Counted from the stretch's first letter, positions 1 to 8,690 are shown. The stretch is DNA of 39,819 nucleotides from DHVE2 group archaeon (GCA_015523125.1 WAKX01000037.1:1-39819), one strand, 5' to 3'. The notes: a model not told the origin generated them from the sequence alone. Numbers and translations: made by a program.

Positions 1-2
1 GA

Positions 3-161
3 AAGGTAATAATTCCCGAGGGATACCTGCAAATTCTGGAGCACGACAACGGCACGGAAAGCGGACAACCAAATATAGTTCCGTGGCTCATAGGGCTCTC
101 CACGGTTATCGTGGGCGGGGCAATTGCAGCGGTGATTGTCTGGAAGAAAAACAAATCGTAA
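3..161 (+). CDS. C-terminal fragment of a membrane-anchored protein (5' end outside window)
   Basis: An open frame enters from the left edge and stops at TAA 159-161, leaving 52 residues. The last third is a single hydrophobic, glycine-rich helix that begins Pro-Trp-Leu-Ile-Gly and is followed by a short basic tail (WKKNKS). This is the usual C-terminal anchor of an archaeal surface protein, with the bulk outside and the basic end in the cytoplasm. The residues before it look like an ordinary extracellular domain end, so the function cannot be told. The beta-propeller protein at 34976-36316 ends with a similar anchor. The gene converges on rad50 with only 11 bp between the two stop codons. 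Confidence 0.7.
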   Translation, partial: KVIIPEGYLQILEHDNGTESGQPNIVPWLIGLSTVIVGGAIAAVIVWKKNKS

Positions 162-177
162 TCTTCTTTTTATTATT
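162..177 (+). terminator. T-rich tract after the partial anchored-protein gene
   Basis: Directly after the TAA comes a pyrimidine-rich stretch with a five-T run (167-171), typical of intrinsic archaeal termination. On the opposite strand the 3' flank of rad50 reads into a second T-rich tract at about 143-156, so the convergent genes appear to have facing U-tract terminators. This is inferred from composition only. Confidence 0.4.
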
Positions 178-2581
178 TGATTTCGGAAATTTTCGAAACC
201 CCGTTCTCCTTTTCCACCACGAAAATCTCATCTGCCAAATTTCTCAGCTCTTTCTCGTGGCTCACTATGATTATCTGGTCCGTGTCCATCTTCTCCAATA
301 TGTCCTTCACCTTGTAAAGCTGGTCTTTGCTGAACCCGTCCGTGGGCTCGTCTAATATGAGAAGATTGCTTTTGAGTCCCAGCGCCTTTTTTACCATGGT
401 GTTGAGCGCTAATCTATAGGCGAGAGCAACCGAAGTTCTCTCTCCTCCGCTGAGCGTGCCGAGGGGCATGTCGTATTTTTCGTACCTTATTATCGGCTTG
501 AAGTTCTCATCGATGGTGGCGTCGTAGTCGCTCTCTCCGAGAAGCTCGTGGAACCACTCTTCGAATAGCATTCGAAACTCTTCGTTTATCACGGATAGCC
601 GCATCTTCTCGATGTCTTCCAGCGCGGGCTTGAATTTCTCGTAGAGCCAGTTCACCATATCCCCCTTCTTTTTCCCCTCTTCTATTTTATCCCTTAGCTC
701 TTTCACTTTTTCTCTTTTCACATTAATCTCTTCCTCTTTTCTTTTTATCTCCTCGTGGATTCCGCGAATCCTCTCACGAACCTTCGCGTGCTCTTCCCTC
801 ACCTCACTCAACTTCTTTCTCTCTTTTTCGTGCTCTTCTTCATCGTATCCAATTTTTTCCAGCTCTTCCTTAATTTTCTCCCGCTCCTCCTTTTTCTCAT
901 TTAGCTCTTTCTCCAGCGATTTCATTCTGCTTTCAACCGAACTTTTTCTCTCCACGGAGGATTTTAACTTCATATACCGAATGAAGAATTTTTCCAGTTC
1001 TCTCATCCTTCTCTTGTTTTCTTCGTACTTCTCCATGAAGGGCTTTAGCTCATCCACCTTCTTCCCTATTTCTTCCCTCTTCTCCTCCAATTCCTCCACA
1101 CTTTTCTCCTTCTCCTCTTTTTCCAATTCCCTCTTTTCCATCTCCTCTCTCTCTTGCATGAGTTTTGCGATGCTTATTTCCAACTCTCTTCCACGCTTCT
1201 CCTCATTTTCTTTTTCCCGCTTTTCTTCCTTAATTTTGCTTATCTTCGCCCTCAGCGATTTTATGTTATTCTTGTGATCTTCGATTTCCTTCTCTGCCTT
1301 TTCGATTATTTCCCTCTTCTTTTCTTCGCTCAGGGGCCTCATGCACGTCGGGCACTTTGCTCCGCTCTTCTCCAACTCTCTTATTGCCTTTTCTTTCTCC
1401 TCTATCTTCTCCTCATTGCGCTTTAGCGCCACATTTAAAGCGTTGAGCATCTCGTCCAACTCGCTTATCTTTTTCTCGATATCTCCGTATTTTTCCTTCT
1501 CCTTTTTCATTTCTTCGATTCTTTTTTCTATATCTCTTTTCCTCATCAAATGCTTCTCGGCCCTTTCTATTTCCTGCGACAGATTCTTTATCTCCCCCTC
1601 AACCCTAGCTAATTGATTTTCCAGAGCTCCCAGCTCCTTTATCTTTTCCTCCAGCTCTTCGCTCTCTTTTTTCACTCTCTCGTATTCCTTCGCTTGCCCC
1701 TCGATTTGTAGCAGCTCCTTCTCGCTGGATTCAATATCCTTCATCTCTTCTTTCATCCTCTCCAAATTCTTCTCCGCGCTCTCTATGTGTGAGCTTATTT
1801 CGATTAATTTTTCCCTCAATTTCTCGTATCTTCCGCGCTTTTCTTCCATTCCCTCTAACGCTCTCTCCAATTCGTCCCTCTTTTTCTCCAACTCTTCTTT
1901 CTTTTTTTCTAATTCTTCCAGCGGCTTTTTCCTCTCATCTATGTAATCTTCCGCGTCTTTTATCTCGCCCTCGATTCTCTCGATTTCTTCGTTCCAGAAA
2001 GATACCTTGTCCAGCTCCCTTTCCAGAGAATCCACCACAATATCCACGTTGTCCCTCGCAACCCTGTACTCGTCTAACTTGAATATCTTCCTTATCACTT
2101 CCAATCGTTCCTCGTCTTTCCCCTCCAGTATGCTCTTCATTGTCTCCTGAGGGGTGTAAATCGCATAGGTTACTATGGGCAAACTCTTTCTCTTCTTCGT
2201 GGATACATTCAGACCAATTAGATTCAGCACGTAGGTTCTTATTTCTTCGCTGGTGAGCATCTTCTTGCCCTGCGGAGTTAGCACATATGATTCGTTGTTG
2301 CTTATCCTCTTTCCCTTCTTCTCCAATGAGCGATATATTTCGTAATCCTCGCCGCCCACTTCGAATTTTATCCTCACATGCCCCTCCGTGGCTCCCTTTC
2401 TTAGTAGGTTCTGATAAAAATTGGACGTGGAATTTCCGAACAATGCAAATTCTATTGCCATGAGTATGCTCGTTTTCCCGCTTCCGATGTCTCCCTCGAA
2501 AAGCACGGTGCCCTTCGGAAATCTCACCACGGTTTTCCTGTGGCTACGAATATTTTCCAGCTCAATCTCCTTTATAATCAT
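173..2581 (-). CDS. rad50: Rad50 ATPase of the Mre11-Rad50 DNA repair complex
   Basis: SMC-like ABC ATPase that works with Mre11 to tether and process DNA double-strand ends. It has an N-terminal Walker A (GDIGSGKTS) and long Glu/Lys-rich coiled coils on both sides of a zinc hook Cys-Pro-Thr-Cys (about residues 410-413). The C-terminal half-site has the ABC signature LSGGERTS and Walker B LLILDEPTDG. A GTG at 2590 overlaps the mre11 stop, but the ATG at 2581 sits 5 nt after GGTGA, the SD seen throughout this window, so I start there (802 residues; the GTG would add three). The length is slightly short for archaeal Rad50, from shorter coils. It is translationally coupled to mre11. Identity is very secure. 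Confidence 0.97.
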   Translation of the reverse strand: MIIKEIELENIRSHRKTVVRFPKGTVLFEGDIGSGKTSILMAIEFALFGNSTSNFYQNLLRKGATEGHVRIKFEVGGEDYEIYRSLEKKGKRISNNESYVLTPQGKKMLTSEEIRTYVLNLIGLNVSTKKRKSLPIVTYAIYTPQETMKSILEGKDEERLEVIRKIFKLDEYRVARDNVDIVVDSLERELDKVSFWNEEIERIEGEIKDAEDYIDERKKPLEELEKKKEELEKKRDELERALEGMEEKRGRYEKLREKLIEISSHIESAEKNLERMKEEMKDIESSEKELLQIEGQAKEYERVKKESEELEEKIKELGALENQLARVEGEIKNLSQEIERAEKHLMRKRDIEKRIEEMKKEKEKYGDIEKKISELDEMLNALNVALKRNEEKIEEKEKAIRELEKSGAKCPTCMRPLSEEKKREIIEKAEKEIEDHKNNIKSLRAKISKIKEEKREKENEEKRGRELEISIAKLMQEREEMEKRELEKEEKEKSVEELEEKREEIGKKVDELKPFMEKYEENKRRMRELEKFFIRYMKLKSSVERKSSVESRMKSLEKELNEKKEEREKIKEELEKIGYDEEEHEKERKKLSEVREEHAKVRERIRGIHEEIKRKEEEINVKREKVKELRDKIEEGKKKGDMVNWLYEKFKPALEDIEKMRLSVINEEFRMLFEEWFHELLGESDYDATIDENFKPIIRYEKYDMPLGTLSGGERTSVALAYRLALNTMVKKALGLKSNLLILDEPTDGFSKDQLYKVKDILEKMDTDQIIIVSHEKELRNLADEIFVVEKENGVSKISEIK

Positions 2582-2586
2582 TAGAA

Positions 2587-3852
2587 TCACCCGAAATCGA
2601 ACAGACTCACGGGCTTTTTCTCCTTCCCTTCGGGTTTGGGTTTATTTTTCTCGATTTTCTTTTTCAGAGCTTCGTCTATGAGGGGCTTGGCGGTGCTCCA
2701 AATTCTCTCGGCGAAGTCCCTTTTGTTCTCGCCCTCCATCTTCTCGCTCTTCAGCACGTGAAATAAGCTTTTAGTGAAATCCACTCCAAAATCAGAAATT
2801 TCCTCGAATACCCTGTTTTCTATGTCTTCCTGAGTCTCGCCGGGAACGGAAATGCTCTTTCTCTCCTTCGTCGTCAATGCGTATGTGTTGAGGAGAACAT
2901 CCAGCGCGGTCTTCTCCATTTCTTCCCTTATCTTCCTGAAATTTATGTCTGCAATCTTTCCAGAACTCAGCTCGCCGCGGACTTTCAATATTACCACTCT
3001 GTTTCCGTGGTCTTTCTTTCCATACTCCAAAAGCTCTTCTTCCACCCTGCTTGCACTCTTGCCCGTGGCATCGTATATCTTTTTCTCGAATTCGCACACT
3101 TTTATCGGTATGAATCTGGGCTTGAAATCTTCAACGATGTAGAACCCTTTTTCCTTCTCTCCGATCACGTCCAAATCGTTGTAAGTGGCCCCAAAGAGAG
3201 CGCCCGTGTATCTCAAAGGAGAACCATTAAAATCGTACTCGATTCTCTCGTGCAGGTGCCCGCCGGCGTAGTAATCGAAGCCCTTGGGGAACTTAGATAT
3301 GGGCACAGCATTTTTGTCCGCTAAATAATCGGGTTTCAACTCGTAAATTGTTGTGTGAAATATGAAGATTTTCGGATTCGGAATCTCTTCTAAAAATTCC
3401 ATGTCCAGCGCATCCTCGGTGAAGTAGCGAACTTCCATGGCTGAGGTCATGCCCGGCATGCCCACCAAGCGCACTCCCGTTTCATCTTCGGTAGGAAGCA
3501 ATCGAATCTTTCCATCGTGCATCTCGTATCTTACTACCTTCTGGAAGAGTCCAGTCTCTGCCAGAACATCCAAAAGGGAAGTTGTGCCAGCGGAGAAGTC
3601 GTGGGAGCCGTAAACGACGTAAATCCTTATCCCTTCCTCCTTCGCTCTTTTCATTATCTCCACGGACCTCTTAACGATGTCCATGTCCGGCAGGGGATTG
3701 TGATAAAGATCCCCGGCGATTATGATGAAATCCACACCCTCGCTTATGCTCTTCTCTATCGCCTCCTCGAATGCTTTGAGATTCAACTCTCTTAGTGTTT
3801 TGCTCTTGCTGAACGCGCCCAAATGTGCGTCTGCTATGTGCGAGAATTTCAT
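2587..3852 (-). CDS. mre11: Mre11 nuclease
   Basis: Calcineurin-like Mn-dependent nuclease of 421 residues, partner of Rad50 in end processing and recombination. Phosphoesterase motifs are in order: DAHLG (D8, H10), GDLYH (D48), GSHD (82-85), a His in the FHTTIYEL stretch and GGHLHER. In characterised Mre11 proteins the third motif is GNHD, whose Asn binds metal; here it is Ser83, while the catalytic His84 is kept. The C-terminal third is Lys/Glu-rich, as expected for the Rad50-binding region. It is the first gene of the mre11-rad50 operon. Neither HerA nor NurA, often linked to this pair in archaea, is present. A TATA element 27 nt upstream suggests a leaderless message. Confidence 0.96.
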   Translation of the reverse strand: MKFSHIADAHLGAFSKSKTLRELNLKAFEEAIEKSISEGVDFIIIAGDLYHNPLPDMDIVKRSVEIMKRAKEEGIRIYVVYGSHDFSAGTTSLLDVLAETGLFQKVVRYEMHDGKIRLLPTEDETGVRLVGMPGMTSAMEVRYFTEDALDMEFLEEIPNPKIFIFHTTIYELKPDYLADKNAVPISKFPKGFDYYAGGHLHERIEYDFNGSPLRYTGALFGATYNDLDVIGEKEKGFYIVEDFKPRFIPIKVCEFEKKIYDATGKSASRVEEELLEYGKKDHGNRVVILKVRGELSSGKIADINFRKIREEMEKTALDVLLNTYALTTKERKSISVPGETQEDIENRVFEEISDFGVDFTKSLFHVLKSEKMEGENKRDFAERIWSTAKPLIDEALKKKIEKNKPKPEGKEKKPVSLFDFG

Positions 3853-3875
3853 CGGGTAATCTTATCCCCTTTCAG

Positions 3876-3883
3876 TATTTAAC
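3876..3883 (-). promoter_or_regulatory. TATA box of mre11-rad50
   Basis: GTTAAATA on the minus strand is centred about 27 nt before the mre11 ATG, so transcription should begin at or next to the start codon. No SD lies between them. It forms a divergent promoter pair with the PRC-barrel gene. Confidence 0.55.
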
Positions 3884-3919
3884 ATTAATCATGAATGTTC
3901 GGCGTGAGAGCCGGTAACA

Positions 3920-3927
3920 TTTAAATA
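3920..3927 (+). promoter_or_regulatory. TATA box of the PRC-barrel gene
   Basis: TTTAAATA is centred 34 nt before the ATG, giving an inferred leader of about 8 nt that carries a GGGG element ahead of the start. Confidence 0.55.
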
Positions 3928-3957
3928 ATAGTAAAGTAATTCACCACGGGGATTAAA

Positions 3958-4209
3958 ATGATGACCGAATCAACAGAACTCATAGGACTTGAAGTGTATA
4001 CGGATAAGGGCTATTTGCTTGGCACGGTAGAGGATATATTGATGGATATCGAAGAGCATAAAATTTACGGGCTGTACATAGAGCGCTCCAATCCGCTTTT
4101 GGTGGAAGATGGCGTGCCCGTCTCAGTGCCGTATCGCTGGGTTAAGGCTGTAGGCGATGTGATTCTCCTGAAGAAGTTCCCATCCTACGTGGGAGTATCT
4201 TCAGTGTGA
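3958..4209 (+). CDS. PRC-barrel domain protein
   Basis: Small 83-residue protein consisting of one PRC-barrel fold. It opens with an 'ELIGLEVYTDKGYLLGTVED' type first strand-turn-strand and continues with a hydrophobic strand containing 'YGLYIE' and a 'VPYRWVKAVGDVILL' region. Archaea carry many free-standing PRC-barrel proteins of about this length. Their roles are poorly known; some are linked to RNA metabolism and the CdvA-type cell-division protein contains the fold. Two consecutive ATGs (3958, 3961) could start it. It stands alone, divergent from mre11 and convergent with gltX, so context gives no specific role. Confidence 0.85.
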   Translation: MMTESTELIGLEVYTDKGYLLGTVEDILMDIEEHKIYGLYIERSNPLLVEDGVPVSVPYRWVKAVGDVILLKKFPSYVGVSSV

Positions 4210-4227
4210 TTTTTTCACGATATTTTT
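4210..4227 (+). terminator. Oligo-T terminator after the PRC-barrel gene
   Basis: Two T runs (six at 4210-4215, five at 4223-4227) start right after the stop codon and reach into the gltX stop. This fits U-tract-driven archaeal termination. Confidence 0.45.
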
Positions 4228-5902
4228 ACCTGTGGGTGAAGTACCCCACTATTTTTCCCGCTTCTCTGTAAATTTTGCAGAATCCGAAGCGCTCGAACTG
4301 AACCACTTTTCCTATGCTCTCTTCCACCAAAGGTTCTGCTACGCCATTCATAAGGGTTCCGTCTGGCATTCTGATCTCAGCGGCCATGGAATTTTCCGGG
4401 CACCAGTGAATGATTTTCGCACCTCTTTTTATGATGGACACATCGTTTCCAGCGTATATCCCATCATCTCCTTTCTTTTCCACGTTGCACAGGTCCTTGA
4501 GGCGAATGATTTGGCCATCTTTCAATGAATCCCATTCTTCCTTCACAACGAAAACGCGCACCGGCTTTTCCAGTTTGTATTCTCTAAACCCCATGTCCTC
4601 GCTTGGATGATAGGGCGCCTTCGCTTCCAATCTTTCAACTCCCTTGATTTCAATTTTTTTCGGGTTCCAGACGAAGAAATAGCGCTTTGCAATCGGGTCA
4701 ACGATTTCGCGATTGTACGCGTAGAGATTGTCCCACGAGAACTCGATATCCACGGATTTCAATCCGACTTCGATCCAGTATTTCCTTATCGCTTCCGGCT
4801 GTATTCCTCTCTTTGCAAGGGCGCGGAGAGTTCCGAGGCGAGGGTCGTCCCAGCCAGTGAACTCACCTTTCTTTATTCCCTCTTTTATCAGCGAAGTCTT
4901 GAGTATAGTGTCCTTCATGGTGACCCAGCCGTAATGAATGTACACCGGCTTCTTCCATCCGAAGTAATCGAACATGTACTCTTGGCGGTACGTGTTATTC
5001 AGGTGATCTTTGCCACGCAGCACATGCGTCAATCCTAATTCGTGATCATCCACCGCCACCGAGAAATTCATGAGCGGGTAAACGATGTACTTGTTTCCGA
5101 CGCGGGGATGCTCCACCTCTTTGACAATTCGGAACGCTGCCCAGTCTCTAATTGCAGGATTCGGATGATTCAAATCGGTCTTGACGACATAAACCGCCTC
5201 TCCCTCCTCATAATCTCCGTTGAGCATCTTGTCCCAGCGCTCCAATTGCTCCTCCACCGGCAATTCTCGATCCACCGTGGGCTTTCCCTCGTTCTTCAAC
5301 TTCCGCCATTCATCCGCGGGCACGGTGGTGATGTACGCTTTGCCCATCTCCAACAATTTGCGGGCATAATCATAGTAAATTTCGAACCTGTCCGTTTGAA
5401 TAACGATTTCGTGAACCTTCACGCCCAACCATTCCAAATCCTCGGGGATCATGTCGTACGCTTCCGGCAAGATGTTGTGCGGATTCGTGTCTTCGATCCT
5501 CAAAAACAATTTTCCGCCGTATCTCTTCACGTATTCATCGTTCAGAATTGCCATACGGGACTGACCTAAATGCATGGGCCCCGATGGGCTCGGAGCGAGG
5601 CGCATGCGCACTTCTCCGTGCACATCCGGCAAATCTTCCAGCTCTTTCTTTTCCTCTTTCTTCTTTCGCTCTAAAAGTTCCGGGGCGATTTTTTCCAATT
5701 CTTCCCGCTGCTTCTCAGCGCTCATCGAATTGATTTCTTCCACAATCTTTTTCACCTCGGGAATAAGCTCCTTTGCTCTTTTCCTGTATTCCGGGTTCTC
5801 AGCCATTATTTTTCCCATAACCGCCTTGTAGTTTGCCTTGCTGTCGTGCAGGAGCGCGTTCTGGAGGGCGTACTTGAGAATGATTTCGCGAAGCTCGTCC
5901 AT
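4226..5902 (-). CDS. gltX: Glutamyl-tRNA synthetase, archaeal type
   Basis: Class Ib synthetase of 558 residues that charges tRNA with glutamate. It has the archaeal/eukaryal layout: an N-terminal helical extension of about 95 residues rich in Lys/Glu, then the catalytic Rossmann fold with the HIGH-equivalent PSGPMHLGQ (about 106-114) and LFLRIEDTNP, a GWDDPRLGTL segment typical of GlnRS/GluRS, and a C-terminal beta-barrel anticodon-binding region. The KMSKS equivalent is the degenerate KTSLIKEG. The second HIGH histidine is Gln here, within the variability of the archaeal branch. A weak TATA-like element (5924-5933, minus strand) is centred about 26 nt before the ATG. It is probably monocistronic. 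Confidence 0.96.
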   Translation of the reverse strand: MDELREIILKYALQNALLHDSKANYKAVMGKIMAENPEYRKRAKELIPEVKKIVEEINSMSAEKQREELEKIAPELLERKKKEEKKELEDLPDVHGEVRMRLAPSPSGPMHLGQSRMAILNDEYVKRYGGKLFLRIEDTNPHNILPEAYDMIPEDLEWLGVKVHEIVIQTDRFEIYYDYARKLLEMGKAYITTVPADEWRKLKNEGKPTVDRELPVEEQLERWDKMLNGDYEEGEAVYVVKTDLNHPNPAIRDWAAFRIVKEVEHPRVGNKYIVYPLMNFSVAVDDHELGLTHVLRGKDHLNNTYRQEYMFDYFGWKKPVYIHYGWVTMKDTILKTSLIKEGIKKGEFTGWDDPRLGTLRALAKRGIQPEAIRKYWIEVGLKSVDIEFSWDNLYAYNREIVDPIAKRYFFVWNPKKIEIKGVERLEAKAPYHPSEDMGFREYKLEKPVRVFVVKEEWDSLKDGQIIRLKDLCNVEKKGDDGIYAGNDVSIIKRGAKIIHWCPENSMAAEIRMPDGTLMNGVAEPLVEESIGKVVQFERFGFCKIYREAGKIVGYFTHR

Positions 5903-5955
5903 GCGCGGGGATATATGATTCTATTCATAAATGTGTTGGTCGTATAAACCAAATA

Positions 5956-5965
5956 TTTTTATATG
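5956..5965 (+). promoter_or_regulatory. TATA box of the GHKL/DUF3883 gene
   Basis: TTTTTATATG is centred about 25 nt before the ATG at 5986 and no SD precedes that ATG, so the transcript should be leaderless. This gives the AT-rich gene its own promoter. Confidence 0.5.
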
Positions 5966-5985
5966 TTTTAATTATTTTCTCGCAG

Positions 5986-8610
5986 ATGAACTCTGGAGAA
6001 GATTGCAAAATGTATATGGATGATCCGATTAAGCATATAGAATGTATCAAAAATGAATATATGAGTAGTCCTAAACGCACATTAGATGCCCTATCTTCTT
6101 CTTTAAAGAACATAGAACGAAATTTTCCCAAATATAATAGTTATTTGGCAGAATTTATCCAAAATGCCGATGATGTTGGCAGTCGTAATATAGTTATACG
6201 ATTATATGAAGATAGGTTAGAAATCTATAATGATGGGAGAGAATTCTCATTTGAGGATGTAGAGAGTATATGTAGTATTGGTAACTCCTATAAAAACAAG
6301 GAGCACCATATAGGATACATGGGTGTGGGATTTAAGTCAGTATTTTTAATATCTAATGCACCGGAGATACATTCTGGAGAATATCACTTTAAATTTGATA
6401 AAAGTGAGTTTCCTGATGAAAATAAAGTTCCATGGCAAATAATACCCATATGGGTGAATGATAAAGTAGATCTTGGGGGCTACTCTACTCTTTTTATAAT
6501 ACCTTTTAAAATTAAAGGGCTCTCTAAAAAAATTTCTGAAGAAATAAAAAATGACATATCATCAAGATTGCTCTTATTTGTAAATAATATAGAAAAAATA
6601 GAAATACAAGATGAGATAAAAAAAACCTCTTTGATTTTTTCAAAGGAAAACTTAGAGAAAAAGGATGAATTCTCTATTTATAGATTGAAAGAACCAATTA
6701 GTGAAGATAATAAGGAAGATCATACAAATTGGGTTGTTTTTGGTATGGAATACGAGATTCCAGAGCATGTTAAAAATGATTACAATACAAAACTATGGGA
6801 TAGATCAGACATCAAAAAAAGAGAGATTCGGGTGGCATTTAAATTGGATGATGATTTTAATTTAGTTCCAGAAGAATCGGGAACAGCGCACATGGGTGTA
6901 TTTAGTTTTTTACCTCTAAAAGAAGTAGAAAGTGGTCTCAATTTTTTAGTTCATGGTGATTTCTTGACAAATGAAGGAAGAAGTGACATCAACAGAGATG
7001 CAGAGTGGAATAAGTACATAATAAAGAAAATAGAAGAGTTGATAAAAAATGTTGTTATTCCTAATTTTAAAACCAATGAAAAGTGGATAAAAAAATGCAC
7101 GAAAGTATTATGCTCTAATGCGCAGGGGCATATCTTATTCAATGAATTGCGAGATAAGATAAATGAATATGTAAAAACAGAGCGGTGTATGGTGGTCTAT
7201 ACCCAACATGACGGGAAAATAAGTTATGAATTTGCAAATCCAGAAGATGTAGTTGGGATTAGTTATAGTGAAAAACTTAATAGATGGGAGGAAATTTTTG
7301 AAGTTAAGGATTTAGTTGATTATGTGTCCACACTTGATGAAATAAAAAAACTCTTACTATTTGATATTGAAATAGGTGATTGCATAAATATGGAGGTAAT
7401 TTCTATGGGTTTCAATGCTCAACAAATATATGATGGACTTTTAAATTACATGAAATTTGAGGCAAATAGAAAAAATATTGATTTTTTTAAGAGAATTTAT
7501 AAAGCAATGTATAACATATTGGATGGATATAAAACCAAAAATGGGATACCTAATAAGTACAAGAACAAAAGGCATGAGTTTGTTCTCACCTCAGAATGGG
7601 AACTAGTTAAGCATAGCGAGGTATATATTGATTGTGATAATATAATCTCAAAATACAACCAGAGCGAGTTAGTAAATGTGATCAAATCTAATATAAAAGT
7701 CATACATACTGGTTTGTGCGGAGATAGTGATATTATAAGTTTGTTTAAAGATCTGTTTGAAATCGAAAATTTAACAGAAGAAGAAATAGAGAATATTGTG
7801 AGAACTAAGAAAAATGAGGATTGGCTTAAGCAAATCACCAAAGAGGTTAAGCAAATCACCAAAGAGGACTGGGAAAACTTCGAAGAAAACAAAAAAATTG
7901 AAACAACAAGAAAAATTTTTAATTTGATGTGTGAAAACAAGCTAAATTTAGATTTAGATATTGTTAAAAATTATATCACCTTAAAAGCGAATGATGGAAA
8001 ATGGCATAAACCTGAATACCTCGTCCTTCCAAAACGGTATAATCCGGATCATAACTTAGAGGAAATTTATAAGGCGGGATTATACGATGGTGATTTGCAA
8101 TTTCTATCTGAGGAATATTTATCACTTTCTGAGGAAGTTAAAAAAATCAGCAATTTCATGAAAAAACTGGGCGTGGACTCACTAACTCAAGAAAGGAGTG
8201 TGAGTGAGAGGATAGGAATCCTTACAACTCTAAAATATGAAAAAGAAAATAAAAGAGATGCCCACGAAATAGGCCATTCTGAAGAAAAAACAAAGAAACA
8301 TTATGATGTGGAGTCCAAAGATCATAGTGGAACTGAAAAGAGATGCATAGAGGTAAAATCCTCAAAGAATGATGCACCTATCACTTTTCACAAAAAAGAG
8401 TTTGATTTTTTATTTGGTGATGATGGAAATAGCAATTGTGTAAAATACATATATGTTGTTTTCGAGCCTTTGAAGAATCCTACATTATATATCTTCCCAA
8501 TTAGTCATGTAAAAGAGGGTATAAATATAAAGGATATATCTATCTCCTTTAAGGATTTGAAAAAAAGTAAAAATGTGGATGTGTGGTACCCTTTACATTA
8601 TAAGAGATAA
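5986..8610 (+). CDS. GHKL (sacsin/Hsp90-like) ATPase with C-terminal DUF3883 nuclease-like domain
   Basis: Protein of 874 residues. The N terminus has GHKL ATPase motifs: N-box E56-xxx-N60-AD-D63, then N82-D83-G84, then an IGYMGVGFKSVF lid (about 109-120). This form is typical of the sacsin/NO VEIN branch. About 500 residues in the middle match nothing I recognise. The C terminus reads HYDVES (D774) and CIEVKSSK (E789, K791), the D...ExK signature of DUF3883, a PD-(D/E)XK-related domain. GHKL ATPases joined to nuclease domains are known in restriction-like and antiviral contexts, so self/non-self DNA sensing and cleavage is the likely role, by inference. Base composition is far more AT-rich than the flanks (sampled lines 22-27% GC against about 55% in gltX) and the gene stands alone, so recent transfer is likely. 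A 21-bp perfect tandem duplication lies inside it. Confidence 0.85.
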   Translation: MNSGEDCKMYMDDPIKHIECIKNEYMSSPKRTLDALSSSLKNIERNFPKYNSYLAEFIQNADDVGSRNIVIRLYEDRLEIYNDGREFSFEDVESICSIGNSYKNKEHHIGYMGVGFKSVFLISNAPEIHSGEYHFKFDKSEFPDENKVPWQIIPIWVNDKVDLGGYSTLFIIPFKIKGLSKKISEEIKNDISSRLLLFVNNIEKIEIQDEIKKTSLIFSKENLEKKDEFSIYRLKEPISEDNKEDHTNWVVFGMEYEIPEHVKNDYNTKLWDRSDIKKREIRVAFKLDDDFNLVPEESGTAHMGVFSFLPLKEVESGLNFLVHGDFLTNEGRSDINRDAEWNKYIIKKIEELIKNVVIPNFKTNEKWIKKCTKVLCSNAQGHILFNELRDKINEYVKTERCMVVYTQHDGKISYEFANPEDVVGISYSEKLNRWEEIFEVKDLVDYVSTLDEIKKLLLFDIEIGDCINMEVISMGFNAQQIYDGLLNYMKFEANRKNIDFFKRIYKAMYNILDGYKTKNGIPNKYKNKRHEFVLTSEWELVKHSEVYIDCDNIISKYNQSELVNVIKSNIKVIHTGLCGDSDIISLFKDLFEIENLTEEEIENIVRTKKNEDWLKQITKEVKQITKEDWENFEENKKIETTRKIFNLMCENKLNLDLDIVKNYITLKANDGKWHKPEYLVLPKRYNPDHNLEEIYKAGLYDGDLQFLSEEYLSLSEEVKKISNFMKKLGVDSLTQERSVSERIGILTTLKYEKENKRDAHEIGHSEEKTKKHYDVESKDHSGTEKRCIEVKSSKNDAPITFHKKEFDFLFGDDGNSNCVKYIYVVFEPLKNPTLYIFPISHVKEGINIKDISISFKDLKKSKNVDVWYPLHYKR
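7826..7867 (+). repeat. Perfect 2 x 21-bp tandem duplication in the GHKL/DUF3883 gene
   Basis: Positions 7826-7846 and 7847-7867 are identical and adjacent. The 21-bp unit keeps the reading frame and doubles a seven-residue peptide (KQITKE plus one). The exact identity implies a recent event or a variable copy number. The doubled heptad lies in a charged helical stretch. Confidence 0.95.
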
Positions 8611-8690
8611 TTCTTGAAGCATGATTGGCGTTGATAAAGTTTTTTGAAATTCTTTCGCAACCCTTATCCCCTTCATTTCCATGCATTCCT

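Noticed and set aside
2581-2590. GTG start of rad50 at 2590
   Set aside because: It lies inside the GGTGA SD and mre11 stop; the ATG at 2581 has correct spacing.
981-2681. Several plus-strand ORFs across rad50
   Set aside because: They are Ser/Phe-rich shadows of the Glu/Lys-rich coiled-coil gene on the other strand, with no SD or homology.
8625-8690. N-terminal extension of the HAD hydrolase from a TTG
   Set aside because: The extension has no family match and would push the nucleophile motif 22 residues inward.
5903-8690. Insertion-site repeats or an integrase around the AT-rich gene
   Set aside because: I looked for direct or inverted repeats at both edges and found only short chance matches; no tRNA or recombinase is nearby.
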